64,000 nucleotides of DNA from Argentina anserina (Eukaryota; Streptophyta; Magnoliopsida; Rosales; Rosaceae), in contig NC_065877.1 of NCBI RefSeq assembly GCF_933775445.1, positions 6,882,001-6,946,000 on the forward strand. Reading direction: 5' to 3'. The translations under genes were made by a program, and so were the position numbers. The notes under the pieces were generated by a model. The model was not told the origin of the DNA and searched no databases. It saw only the letters and a list, made by a program, of their open reading frames with translations. Positions 23,621 through 35,794 of the stretch are shown piece after piece (the first letter of the stretch is position 1; each line of letters begins with the position of its first letter).

Positions 23621-25250
23621 TTTCTCTGGATATTCTATAATGTGAGTGAAGCTGCTGCTGCTTTGACACTAATTATTTTGTTAATGTTGGTTTCCTGTCC
23701 TTTACTTGCTGTTAATAATATACATTTTTAGTTTGCAGCTGCTTATGTATTCACTGAAATAAATGATGAATTAACCCAGTATTCTATCTGTATTTTTTTT
23801 CTCAGCAACAGTCTTTGCTTTTGTTAGGAATCGTGCTATTGATTGTGAATCTCATACAAAGTCGTGATTTGGAGCTGAGCTTCAAGCTGCTATAAAATAA
23901 TCTTGGCTGGACCGGAATATTAGTAAAAGCTAGGCACCTCTTGAAGATCACCAGCGGGATGTAAATCATCATGAACAACTATTTCTGTAAAGCAAATAGT
24001 TCCTTTTCACAATCCATATTTGTAGGAGACATTGAAGGATCTTATGTGCAGTAGTGTTTAACATTCTTAGATTATATGGGCGGTGTTTTAAGTCCCTCTG
24101 CTTGTTATGACTTTTTTATGTTGCTTTGAATAGAAGGTAGTGATTTAGTCCAATTAGTTGCATGAGTATTCATTCCCTGGTTTGAATTATTCGCATTCAT
24201 GTTGTGAGCATACAGACTTACAGAGGCTTTTCATACATTGTGTAGTCATGTGATGAGCATACTCCATGTTGACCTGGTCTTCATTTTCTGGGGGGATTTC
24301 ATCATACTTGCTGCTTTCTTTTGTATTTGGAAAAAGCTAGAAGTCTCTTTTCACCCTTGCTGAATAAAGTTTACTTAAAAGAGGAAAATTACTGCATCCT
24401 TTGTATGTGAAAAGAAAGCTGATGCCTTTCTTTCACCTTGCTTTTAGATTGACATTCATATGCCAAAATCAGGACGAGATTATCTTTTTCTTCGGGTTCA
24501 AATTTTTCGCTTTTGCTTCGTCTCGGGGGATAGGCGTGCGCTATATGCTTATAACTTCTATACGCTTTGAATGCTTGGTCTTTAAAATGAGACAATCGGT
24601 TGGCTGTTTTCAGTTGATATATGAATCAACCTCCTTTATATATTCCCAACCTTTTACATGAAGTGCGAAGCCAGTTAATCGGTTAGCAACTTAAAATAGT
24701 CTTACGCAAAGGAATATCCAAGGGCGCATCTCCATGGGTTTCTCGGTTTTGTTCTTGGAATTTCTGTAAAACAAAAGAAAGAAAATGGAAGTTGCAAGAA
24801 TGATGTCTTTCCAAAGGAGTTTCCTTAACTTGATTGGTTTTCTCTGTTGGGTTCATTATGCTATCTTTAAAGGATCTGCAAAGAGAGAATGTTTTCTTTC
24901 CTTATTATTATTTTGCACGTACCTTTTATATATTCATAAGATTTGATTATTGCGCATAGGCCATCTGTCTATCAAGAACAAAGCTGGAAGATCGATCGGA
25001 AATTAAAGTAGTATGGTTGTGACCTTTTTCCAACGCAAAACCATCAAATATAAAGAGGGAGCCCTTCAGCCCCTTCTCCTAAGTTAAACCTACAGTCTGG
25101 CTCCATGTCACTTTGGCCCTTTTCAAGCACTCAGTCCATGTGCCCGGCGCTACTGTTTCTCCTTCTCCAGATTTCAGTCTCAATATCCCTACCTGATTCT
25201 TCAGGAGATTAATGTTCTCTCTTTTCCCATGTAATTAGTGGTCGACTATA
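23621..25250. other. 3' flank of PRA1 gene and intergenic region
   Basis: The first ~450 bp probably contain the PRA1 3'-untranslated region. No further gene or repeat was recognised before the Copia target site at 25251. Confidence 0.5.
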
Positions 25251-25255
25251 TATAC

Positions 25256-25450
25256 TGTTAGCGTGAGGAACAAATGAAGAGACAGCTTTGTGAGCTGTGG
25301 AACCATGTTACTCATGGTGGTAGAACAGCTAGGATGCATCATTAGATATAGTGTTACAGCAATGCAATTATACATGCTCATTTTCTATAAATAGCTAGTT
25401 TTAGCTTTGTATCAATCAATCAAAATCAATACAAATCTCAATATTCAACT
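25256..25450 (+). repeat. 5' LTR of Copia copy 1
   Basis: Starts TGTTAGCGTGAG and ends TATTCAACT. A TATA box CTATAAATA lies at about 25385-25393. Confidence 0.93.
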
Positions 25451-25462
25451 TCGTATCAGAGT
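25451..25462 (+). other. Primer binding site, initiator tRNA-Met type
   Basis: GTATCAGAG directly after the 5' LTR matches the complement of the 3' end of tRNA-iMet, the usual plant Copia primer. The first bases are mutated (TCG in place of TGG). Confidence 0.8.
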
Positions 25463-25642
25463 ATACTTACTTGGTTGGTTGCAAACTTGCTCCACCGTTT
25501 TTTCACCCTTCGGTGTGCCCGTGCTCCGACCGACGCCCTCGACGACGCCGTGATGCTCCCGATCGGCCCTCCACCCTTTGTCGCCTCCTCTGCCTCCAGT
25601 CAACCAGATCGGCGACGCTGCTCCGATCTCCGACGTCGCCTC

Positions 25643-25748
25643 CTCGGCCCTCAGCTCGTCGTCGCCCCCTCGGCCCTCAGCCCGTCGTCGCCTCCTCGGC
25701 CCTCAGCCCGTCGTCGCCTCCTCGGCCCTCAGCCCGTCGTCGCCTCCT
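25643..25748 (+). repeat. 26-bp minisatellite in Copia leader, four copies
   Basis: Four near-identical GC-rich copies of a unit beginning CGGCCCTCAGCCCGTCG lie in the untranslated leader before gag. A second region of CGACCC repeats follows at about 25875-25960. Long open frames across this region result from its lack of AT-rich stop codons. Confidence 0.85.
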
Positions 25749-26093
25749 CTGCCTCCAGCTGACCAGATCGGCGACACTGCTCCGATCTCCGACGCCGCCT
25801 CCTCGGCCCTCTCCCCCGACAACCCTTTTTTTCTTTTCATTCCCCTTCTTTTAGGGGATTTTAAACCTAGGCGAAACGACCCGCGACCCGACCCGAGATC
25901 CGACCGAGACCCGACCCACGCCCCGACCCGAGACCCGACCCGCGCTCCGACCCGCGACCGCCCGACCTTTTTTCTGCTGCCTTTTCAGTGCATTTTCACC
26001 GACGGTGCTTGTGCACCCGCGACAGGTTCCTATCAATTTTTTTTGTGTTTCCGCTGCATTTTTTTGCTGATTTGTGATTTGATTTGATTTCCA

Positions 26094-29000
26094 ATGGGTT
26101 ATGGAGACGAAGACGAGAGTTCTCAGGTCAATGATGTTCAGAAATTTGAAGTCTCTGTCAAGAATTCTGAAAGTGGTTCTTTTAGGGGAGCCAAACTCAA
26201 TGGGGCAAATTTCCGTAAATGGAAGCGAATTATGACAGCCCATCTCCGAGGAATGCACAAGATAGGGCATGTAACCGGAATAACTAAGACTCCCAATGAA
26301 GATGTTGTTGCAGCCTACACTAAATGGGACGATGATGATGGTCTTGTAATGTCTGTCTTGTTCAAAGCTATGAATGAAGAGATACTTGACCTGGTGGCAG
26401 AATGTGATACTGCGCATGCAATATGGAAGACATTGGAAGTCCTATTTACTAATGACTCTGATTTTATACAGGTTCATGAGTTAATGTGTACAGCTTTTGC
26501 AATGCACCAGGATGGGCAATCAGTGGCGCAATATTTCACCAAGCTGAAAAATATTTGGGCTGAGATTGATGTGAAACGTCCTTGCATGATCAAGCATCAG
26601 GAGGATCTTGTTTGGTACCAAAAAGAGAAGGAGCTTGAGCGAGTTCACCATTTCCTAAAAGGTCTTGATACAAAGCATAACAGTGCGAAATGAGAGCTGC
26701 TCAGAAAGCCCGAACCCCTAGCCTAATCACAGCTTTCACATTTATCCGTAAGGATGAGTCTCAGCAGGAAAGTCTTCATAACACACAAGTTGAAGTTTCT
26801 AGTCTTACTGTTCAGGCTAGATCTCCAGCACTATCCCTTCAGCAAGCAACTTCCGCCCCACTTCATAAGCAAGGACCACCACCAGGCTTCGGGAATCAGC
26901 CCCGCCCTCCTTGCTCTTATTGCCATGATACAAACCATGCTCGTGCAACCTGTTGGAAGTTGTATCCACACCTTAGGCCCCAGAGGCCTAATTATCGTCC
27001 TAAGGCGAAAGTAGCTTTTCAACTGGTCTAGGAACCAGATGTTTATGGTGTGGTTGGACATGATCATCATACAGCAGGAGGAGCAACACTTACAGCATCA
27101 ATAGCTGATCGTGGTAAGATTGGTATGGCTTTACATATTTCTCACTTTTTTGGTTTTGATACATGGATTATTGATTCTGGTGCGTCCGATCATATGTCTT
27201 ATGACAAATCTTATTTTACTATATTATCTCATCCACCAGTACCATATGTTACTAATGCTAATGCTGAGGCCTTCCCCGTTTTAGGGAATGGTCAGTTCGT
27301 ATTACTCCCACAATAGAGCTTCACAATGTGCTATATGTACATGCTTTATCTCATCATTTGATATCTGTCCCACAATTGAACACTGAAGCTAAGTGTTCTG
27401 TGACATTTTTTCCCATGTATGTGATATTTCAGGATCTTCTCACCGGAGAGTTAATTGGCCGGGGGTATCTAAGGGGCAGGTTGTTTCATTTGGATCAGAC
27501 ATATGCGAGGGAGAAACCAGGGGCACCGTCCCGGATCGCTTTACTCTCCACTTCTGATAAGCTAAGTGAAGTTTGGTTATGACATCGTCACTTGAGGCAT
27601 CCATCTTTTAGTGTTATGAAAAAATCCATGCCTACTTTGTTTCTTGGTGTGGATGAGTCAGTTTTTCGTTGTGAAACATGTGTTTTTGGGCAAGAGTCAT
27701 CGATCTACTTATTCCCCTAGTCCTTTTAAAAAAAGTACTCTTCCTTTTGAATTAATTCATTATGATGTTTGGGGACCCTCCAAAGAGTCTACTGTGTCGG
27801 GAATGCGGTATTATGTGTCATTTATTGATGATTGCACACGTCTTTCATGGATTGTTCTTCTGAAAACCAAAAAAGAGGTTTTTTTTTTTCGAATTTTCAG
27901 GCCTTCTATATCACTGTCCAAACACAATATCATGCCACAATTAAAATTCTTCGTTCTGATAATGGGAGGGAATATGTGCATCGTGTCTTTCAGGAGTTGT
28001 TTAACGCGCACGGCATTGTTCATCAAATAACGTGCCCTTACACACCTGAGCAGAATGGAGTTTCCGAAAGAAAAAATTGTCATTTACTTGATATGACTCG
28101 GTGTATTCTCTTTAGTGCCCATATGCCTAAATACCTTTGGGGTGATGCAGTCATAACTTCTGCTCACCTCATTAATCGTTTTCCATCACGTGTCCTTGAA
28201 GGCAAAGTTTCATATGAGGTGCTTGCATCCCATGTTTCCTTACCCTCATTTCATAACCTTCCCGCCTGTGTTTTCGGTTGTGTTGCTTTTGTCCATCTTC
28301 CAAAACATCAGAGGTCTAAGTTGGATGCCCGAGCCGTTAAATGTGTGTTTGTTAGATACAGAGGACATCAGAAAAGGTACAGGTGCTATCATCCACCTAC
28401 CGGAAAGTATTATGTCACTATGGATGTTACTTTCTTTGAGGACATGAGCTATTTCACGTCCTCTAATACTGCTCTTCAGGGGGAGAATTCATATTTTGAA
28501 GAGCTGTATCACGGAGAGAGGGAGACAGATCAGCCAGGAAATATGGTGACAGGTTCGATTGAGATTACTGATGTGTCAGCTACACATGCACCACCAGATG
28601 ATTCTCGTATAGTCACTCTAGAGATTCAGGTACTGAAAGCTGACATCACAACTGCCCCTCATGCCTCCCCTACTATTGTTTATACCCCTGACCAACGTTT
28701 CCCTGGTACAGAAGATCGCTCATTTGAGGTTAGTCATTCCATTGGGGCTAATACTAGTGAAACTAATAGTAGACAATATGTCTTGCCAAATAGGTCTACT
28801 CGGGGTCAGCCAACAAAACAATATGAACCTACCCTTCAGGCTAAAGCTAAGTATCATGTGGTGAATTTTATGTTTACCAAAAGATTGTCTAAGTCATATG
28901 AATCATTTGTGAATCAAATTTCTGCTGTATCAATACCTAACAAAGTGCATGATACATTATGAGATCCAAAATGGAGGAAAGCGATGGAGGAAGAGATTGA

Positions 29001-30475
29001 AGCATTACAGAAGAACAATACTTGGGAGCTTGTACCTCCACCACATGGCAAGAAGGCAGTGGGATGTCGTTGGGTATTTACAGTGAAGCATAATCCAGAT
29101 GGGTCATTGAATCGGTATAAAGCACGCCTAGTAGCAAAAGGGTTCACCCAGACATATGGCATAGACTATGATGAGACATTTGCACCTATTGCAAAGATGA
29201 ACACTATTCGGGTATTACTCTCTTTTGCTGCTACCTTAAACTGGTCACTTAGACAGTTTGATGTTAAAAAATGCATTCCTTCATGGAGAACTTACAGAGG
29301 AAGTGTATATGGATCTTCCTCCTGGATATGTGGCAGGTTCTCCGGATAACTTTGTATGCAGATTGAGAAAGTCTTTGTATGGCCTTAAACAGTCTTCTTG
29401 TGCTTGGTTTGGAAGATTTTCACAATTCATGAGGAAAATTGGCTACCGGCAGAGTAATTCAGACCATACATTATTTCTCAGACACCAACAAGGGAAGGTA
29501 ACCGTCTTAATTATATATGTTGACGATATGATAGTTACTGGTAATGATACTATTGAGGTGGATAAATTACAGAAGCAGCTAGCCACAGAGTTTGAGATGA
29601 AGGACCTAGGTACACTCAAGTACTTCTTGGGCATTGAGGTAGCCCGTGGAAGTGATGGTATTTATCTATGTCAGAGGAAGTACATCCTTGATCTACTAAC
29701 AAAGACAGGTATGTTAGATTGCACTCCAATTGATACTCCTATTGAGCATAACCATCGGTTAGCAGAGTACCCAGATCAAGTGCCCACTGACAAAACTCGT
29801 TACCAGAGGTTAGTGGGACGCCTGATTTATTTGTCACATACCAGACCAGATGTAGTCTATGCAGTGAGTGTAGTGAGTCAGTTCATGCATAATCTCAATA
29901 TGGATCACATGGATGTTGTTGTGAGAATTTTAAGGTACTTGAAGTTAGCTCCAGGAAGAGGAGTAATGTTTTCGAATCACAACAATATTCTTGAGGTTTG
30001 TGGCTTCACAGATGCAGACTGGGCTGGAAATATTACAGATCGGAAGTCCACATCAGGGTACTTTACCTTTGTTGGGGGTAATCTTGTTACGTGGAGGAGT
30101 AAGAAATAAAAGGTGGTAGCTCGATCTAGTGCTGAAGCAGAATACAAAAGTATGGCTCAAGGAGTGTGCGAGCTATTATGGCTTCGAAACTTGCTACAAG
30201 ATTTAGGTGTTAAGCCTAAGCATGCTATAGAATTGTACTGTGACAACGAGGCAGCTATTGATATTTCACACAATCATGTGCAACATGATCATACAAAGCA
30301 TGTGGAGCTTGATCGTCATTTTATAAAAGAGAAGCTAGACGCTAAAATCATTTGTTTTCCGTTTGTTTCTAAAGAAAAGCAACTTGCGGATATGCTCACA
30401 AAAAGAGTGTCTAAAAAGGTCTTTTATGACTCACTTAGCAAGTTGGGCATGGTTGATGTGTATGCGCCAACTTGA
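26094..30475 (+). pseudogene. Copia gag-pol polyprotein, copy 1 (disrupted)
   Basis: Gag (UBN2-type, 26094-26693) is followed by a zinc knuckle (CSYCHDTNHARATC, near 26910), protease (WIIDSGASDHM, near 27170), integrase (HHLL-type lost to lesions; core DNGREYVHRVF near 27960 and TPEQNGVSERKN near 28045), reverse transcriptase ([11 protein letters not shown] near 29075 and YVDDMIVTGN near 29520) and RNase H (ADWAGNITDRKSTSGY near 30020). Lesions include stops at 26691-26693, 27029-27031, 27580-27582, 28960-28962 and 30107-30109, and frame changes near 26712, 27290, 27665, 27885 and 29268, judged against copy 2. Confidence 0.92.
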
Positions 30476-30482
30476 GGGGGAG

Positions 30483-30677
30483 TGTTAGCGTGAGGAACAG
30501 ATGGAGAGACAACTTTGTGAGCTGTGGAACCATGTTACTCATGGTGGTAGAACAACTAGGATGCATCATTAGACATAGTGTTACAGCAATGCAATTATAC
30601 ATGCTCATTTTCTATAAATAGCTAGTTTTAAGTTTGTATCAATCAATCAAAATCAATACAAATCTCAATATTCAACT
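30483..30677 (+). repeat. 3' LTR of Copia copy 1
   Basis: Preceded by the purine-rich primer GAGGGGGAG. Same length as the 5' LTR with about 7 substitutions. Confidence 0.93.
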
Positions 30678-30682
30678 TATAC

Positions 30683-31999
30683 ACTATATGTACCAGAATT
30701 ACAGAAAGGAGAATAGTACTAGCAGTCTAGCATACATTACTGAGGTAGGAGCCTAGGAGAGATGAAGCAATACATGAACTGGATGGAAGGTTTAGCGATG
30801 GTGTCGGGTTTGATGCTGTTGATGGGTCTGATATGTTGCTGCCTCAGCACCAACCCCAGCCGACGCGGCAGTCTATGTGCTGGAAGTGCCAGCTGCAGCT
30901 GTGATGGGGGGGCTATGCAGGCGTTTGATCATTTGTTCATTCTTTTTGATCCGCTTCTGTTTGGTAGTTCTTATCTTATACCATGTTAAGAGTGTTAGAC
31001 CCCAGTTTGCTTTATTCTTATACAGTTCTTGTAGCTTGAATGTTAAGCATACGCTGTATGCCTTGTAATCAATGGATAATCGACAATATAATGTTTAACC
31101 TCATGCATGGAAGTTTATCTTATATAGTTCGTCCAATGTCCCCATGGATCGCACGTTTTCCTTTGGTTTGGTTTGAGTAGAGGAGAACCATGTAATACAG
31201 TAGTACTGATACTAATTTAAAGATGGTGACATTTTCGTGATCGGGGGTAACTACGAGAACTGATGTAGCTCTCACTAGTCATGTCACCACGACATCAATC
31301 ACTTCATAATCATCATGGTGAGCGTGGAACTGGTTTGCCATTGGAACTCCAATTTTGGCGGGGAAGTGGGTTTTGGTAGTGGGGGAGGTGGTGGAGGAGG
31401 GGGCGGCAGTGCACGCTGAATACAAGTATTTCCACTTTGTTCTTCTGTTTCGGCAAACGAAACAAATCATTTCTTATCGCCGAACGGTTGATATTTCTAT
31501 CATCGCACGAGGTACTTCTGGTGTATGCATGTATATATGCTACCTATGTGGGTATAAGAATGATAAGATCGTAAATAATATCTACTAAGCAGTGGTAGAT
31601 TCAGGATTTGATCTTAGGGAGGTTCAATATTAAGTAACGAATCATCGATCATAAGTTGAAAAATAGAAAGCACTAATATAATACCAATTCAAAACTCTTA
31701 TTTAATAGCTAAAAAAAATCTAAAATCAGATTAAGATAAAACATAAATAGTAGAAATTTGATTATAGTCACATGTGAAGAGATAAGATTTGATTCATTTG
31801 TAAGTTAGTGAGGTAATATTAATAGTAAAAATATTTTTAGAGGGGATCTAGTCAAAATAATTACACTATATATTTACTCTACTTAACAAATCATATTTAT
31901 TATATAGGAATGAGGTGATTTCCGGCTTAATCTCCTCATATTAATTGTAAAAAAGTTAGTGGGTCATGTTAATACCACCATTGAATGAGGTGATTTCCG
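30683..31999. other. Intergenic, no gene supported
   Basis: A 75-codon open frame at 30762-30989 begins MKQYMNWMEGLAMVSG and has one hydrophobic segment, but no family is recognised. A ~35-bp sequence is directly repeated at 31908-31942 and 31983-32017. The remainder is AT-rich. Confidence 0.4.
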
Positions 32000-32479
32000 G
32001 CTTAATCTCCTCATATTCCGGACGTCGGACTGGTGGCTGGATACCTAGAAGGCCCAGTAGGCGGGCAAGCCGATCCTGTAGCCTCTATGCCTACTCGAGT
32101 ATCACCATTAACCCCACCCACAGTGGCTCGCCTAAATGATAGACGCTATGTGCTGGCGCACATTCCCACATTGAAGGAAGAGCCAAACACACTTCCCAAT
32201 GCACCTATAAGTAGACTGCTTAAACCACCTAAAATGAGTAATATATTCCTAAGTCCTTAACTCTCGAACTTACTCCGTACCAGATTATAACTTAAGCTTC
32301 AGAGGGTCAAAGGTTCGCACACCACTGACCTTTTAACTTTGACTTGTGTTGTGTGTAAGTCCCACTGAGCTGACACATCGGAATACAAGGCTACAAGAAG
32401 TTAGATCCCCCAGATTTGACTCTCATAACATTTGGCACTAGAATGAGGGTTCTCGTCAACAAGACTTTTCCAGCTTTAC

Positions 32480-34368
32480 CCAATGGTGATTCCCAATGAA
32501 CAAGAGAATCCATTGTCACCTCGCCGGTCTCCTTTTCCCCTGGAGGCGGACATGCCACTTTCATTGAGAATGTTCCATGACCCACAGCTCGGGCCCAGGG
32601 GGGCCGTTCCCCAAATCCCAGACCACATCCGAGGGGTCGTCCTGAGTACCCTTTATGGACACTCAAGCCGCACGAGAATTGGCACTCTAAGATTACAAGA
32701 AGCTCCAAGCTGAGATGGAGTTGGAGTGGCAGGCCACGCATGCCGCCCTGGCTCGCTCAACTGCGCTCGAGAAAGAACAACAACTCATCTGGATTGCTCT
32801 TGAAGGCTGCAAAGCCCTGAAAGTGGTGTGACAGTGGTTCCACACCTCGGATACGCGGGCGCTGGTCGCGGCAGAAATGATGGTGGCCCCACAATGTCCA
32901 GGACCACAACCCAAAATGGTGCAGATCATCGAACCTTTAATCAATGCTCTATTGGACGGGCAACCCCCATCGCCACAATACGTAGACCTGGACGCGGGGA
33001 ACCCAGATAAGGACCAGGACGGCCTGAAGGTCGCGGTGGGCCCGCCCATGCTAGATCTCCACACTCGGCTCCTACTGCGCATGAGTGATACTTTGGAGCG
33101 GCTGCCCACCAGGTTCAACGGGATTGAGGCAAAAGGCATGCCTCATCCGTTAGACGGGGGATATGGCTGCCGAGCCGGCCCATTCACTCAGCTGGTGCAA
33201 ATGAAGCGATGCCCATCGGGGGATAAACTCTCAAGGTTATCAAATACAACGGGCGTTCTGACCCGTACACCTATTTGAAAAACTTCCAGTCCACCTTGCC
33301 TAGCACGCAGTACACGGATGCTCATTTGTGCCACGCCTTCCAGGAAACGCTTACTGATGAGGCCTTGCGTTGGTTCCTCAGTCTCCCCTCGAACTCGGTG
33401 GATAGCTTCGGTGAACTCAGGGGCAAATTTTGACCCATACACCCATTTGGAAAACTTACAGTTCACCTTGTCTAGCATGCAGTACACGGACACTCCGTTG
33501 TGCCACACCTTCCAGGAAACGCTTACCGATGAGGCATTGGGTTGGTTCCTCAGTCTCTCCTCGAACTCGGTGGATAGCTTCGGTGAACTTACGGTAAATT
33601 CTTCAATTGTTTCATATTGCAGGCCAATGCTCACCATGACATCAGCTCCCTATTTCAGATAAAGCAGAGGAATAATGAGAAACTCCGGGACTTTGTATCC
33701 CGATGGCGGCGCGGTGCCATGATATGAATTACGTTCTTGCCGTGGCGGCGTTCCGGCAAGCACTCAGGCCGGGAGATATCCTCCACAAGATCAATGAGAA
33801 ATATCCCAAAACTTATGAAAAGTTGATATAAATTGCGACACAGTGGGTGGAGGCCGAGTACCACACTTATGGAAATTCCAATGGAGCATGTTCATCCACA
33901 TAGACCAATGCTTGGGACGGTGGTCACAGGTTCGTGTGGGACAGGTTAGACCAACCCCAGGGCGTTAACATGCAAGACATCTGGGATGGGGGTAGAAGCG
34001 ATAGACGTTGAGACCGCAAAGGAAGATGAGGTCGAGCCGACCCGTATCCCACCCACGGTCACGATGTCCCGACAGGGTATAGACAATAAAGGGATCCCCA
34101 TAATGAGGTCTTTATGAGCCTCACCATGTCTTATGCTGACATATATGAGCACCACAAGAATCTTCTGCCAAGACCTCCTAGGCGTAGGTATGATAAAAGA
34201 TCGATGAGAAACACGGGCAAATACTACGCTTACCACGATGACTCGAGACATGACACAGATGTCTGTTATACGTTGAAATCTGCCATCGAGGAACTAGTCT
34301 GGGCCGGTAAGCTGGACCGAAACAAGTCTCAGGTGACGAACGCTAACACCATACAAATTCATGGGTAG
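32480..34368 (+). pseudogene. Gypsy gag remnant with 172-bp tandem duplication
   Basis: The recognisable gag core is YNGRSDPYTYLKNFQ followed by TDEALRWFLSLPSNSVDSF (33240-33420). The segment from 33260 to 33431 is repeated at 33432-33603 with about 10% divergence, duplicating that core. Further gag-like text with a conserved CRYHDDSxHDT-like zone reads YYAYHDDSRHDTDVCYTLK near 34230. Frame is broken repeatedly. Confidence 0.8.
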
Positions 34369-34380
34369 ATACTGCTATAA

Positions 34381-34945
34381 AGCACGGACACGTGCTATGG
34401 GTAGCGTATTGCGTGTCCAAAACGGACACGGACACGCGAACTGACTTTGGACACGGCCCAGACACGCGAGTATCCCAATCGGACATACGGACTCGCACCA
34501 ACTCATAATAAAAGTGAAAGTGCTTATGGTGAGATTCGAACCTTGGTCATCCAAGGCACTCAACAACTCCTCAACTATTCAAATAAATTCAGTTTTTGTT
34601 ATATTTATGCACACTTTAATATATATAAGGAGAGAAACTCATGATAAAAATAAGAATGCTTGTGGTGGGATTCGAACCTTGGTTATCCAAGGTACTTATC
34701 AAGTCTTTAGTCATTCTAACAAGTTATGTTTTCATCATTTTAATGCACATTTTGACATATATATACATCTAAAATTCTAAATACTTTTAAATTTATAAAT
34801 TAATTTTTAAATAAATATATATCTATATTAAAAATAATATTTAATTAACGTGTCCACCACGTGTCCGTGTCCAAAAAGTTTTCTATATGCCGTATCTACA
34901 TATCGAATCGTGTCCAATATAGACACTCGTGTCCGTGTCCGTGCT
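34381..34945. mobile_element. TIR transposon inserted in the Gypsy element
   Basis: Termini AGCACGGACACG are inverted at both ends and the subtermini are packed with GGACACG/CGTGTCC motifs. The Gypsy reading (TIQIHG ... YEDSNHAWRGDL) resumes after it, so it is a later insertion. The 565-bp interior has no transposase but holds two ~150-bp imperfect direct repeats, each containing GATTCGAACCTTGG. Target duplication is unclear, so the superfamily is not assigned. Confidence 0.7.
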
Positions 34946-35071
34946 ACTTATGAAGATAGCAACCATGCGTGGCGGGGCGATCTGACCTCTGCCCCACATA
35001 TCGGAAAAAAAAAGACAGCATACCTTAGAGCTCTACAAGCTCAGCTAGGGTGTTAAAGCCGCACCGGCTAC

Positions 35072-35431
35072 TTGGGACACAATCCAATTCTCCAGGGGGA
35101 AACATCCATCCGGACTTCCCAGACCGACCCATTATTGATAACCGCACATGCCAACCATTATTCATGTAGAACGGTATTAGTGGACACTGGGGCGACAATT
35201 AGTGTCATGTTCGCCGACTGTTATCGTAAGCTCAAGCGGGACCGGGTGAAACTTTACAGTAATCATGACCCGCTGGTCAGCTTCTCCGAGGAGGTTGTTC
35301 AGCCCTTTGGCTATGACTGTATGACTTTATCGCTTGGTTCGGGGTCGAAACAAATAAGGATCACCACCCGATTCCTAATAGTAGACTGCACATCCTCCTA
35401 CAACATCATCTTGGGTCCGGATGTGTTGTGA
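35072..35431 (+). pseudogene. Gypsy aspartic protease domain
   Basis: Open for 120 codons with the active-site motif VLVDTGATISVM and the C-terminal YNIILGPDVL, then a stop. It processes the retroelement polyprotein. It is separated from gag by the TIR insertion. Confidence 0.88.
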
Positions 35432-35794
35432 GGCCTTCAGTGTATAATCGACGGGCACATTCTTATGCTAAAGGTGCCAACCCTAGGCAAGATACTGACG
35501 ATCAGAGGAGATGAGATCGATATGCTTCAGAACCATCTCGACCTCATCTAGGCGGGATGAAGACCATATGAGATGCTACCGGTAGCTCCGGCGGAGGCCA
35601 TTGATGATCCGCGAGATGAGGACCCAATAGAGCGAGAGCTCTCCAAGGTACAGAAGAAGAAGACTGCCAAGCATCCCCCGCGGGCACATTCGGCAGCAGT
35701 TAAAGAGATCGAGTGGATAAGTCTATCAGACGCACATTCGGACCAAATGATTCGTATCGAGACGAGTTTATGACCAAAGCTCTAGGACTAGCTG

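Larger units (their letters stand above)
25256..30677 (+). mobile_element. Ty1/Copia LTR retrotransposon, copy 1
   Basis: The 5,422-bp element has 195-bp LTRs (25256-25450 and 30483-30677) flanked by a 5-bp duplication TATAC (25251-25255 and 30678-30682). Domain order is gag, protease, integrase, reverse transcriptase, RNase H, which is Copia. By eye the two LTRs differ at about 7 of 195 positions. The LTR termini are TG...CT and not the usual TG...CA. About ten stops or frame changes make it non-autonomous. Confidence 0.95.

Noticed and set aside
25471..26087. Overlapping Arg/Pro/Ser-rich open frames before Copia gag
   Set aside because: They lie in the GC-rich untranslated leader with tandem repeats, overlap in three frames and match no domain.
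30762..30989. 75-codon open frame with a hydrophobic segment
   Set aside because: No recognised family, no clear gene context and length within chance expectation.
31590..31610. hAT-like terminus CAGTGGTAGATTCAGGATTT
   Set aside because: No inverted partner and no matching 8-bp duplication was found downstream.
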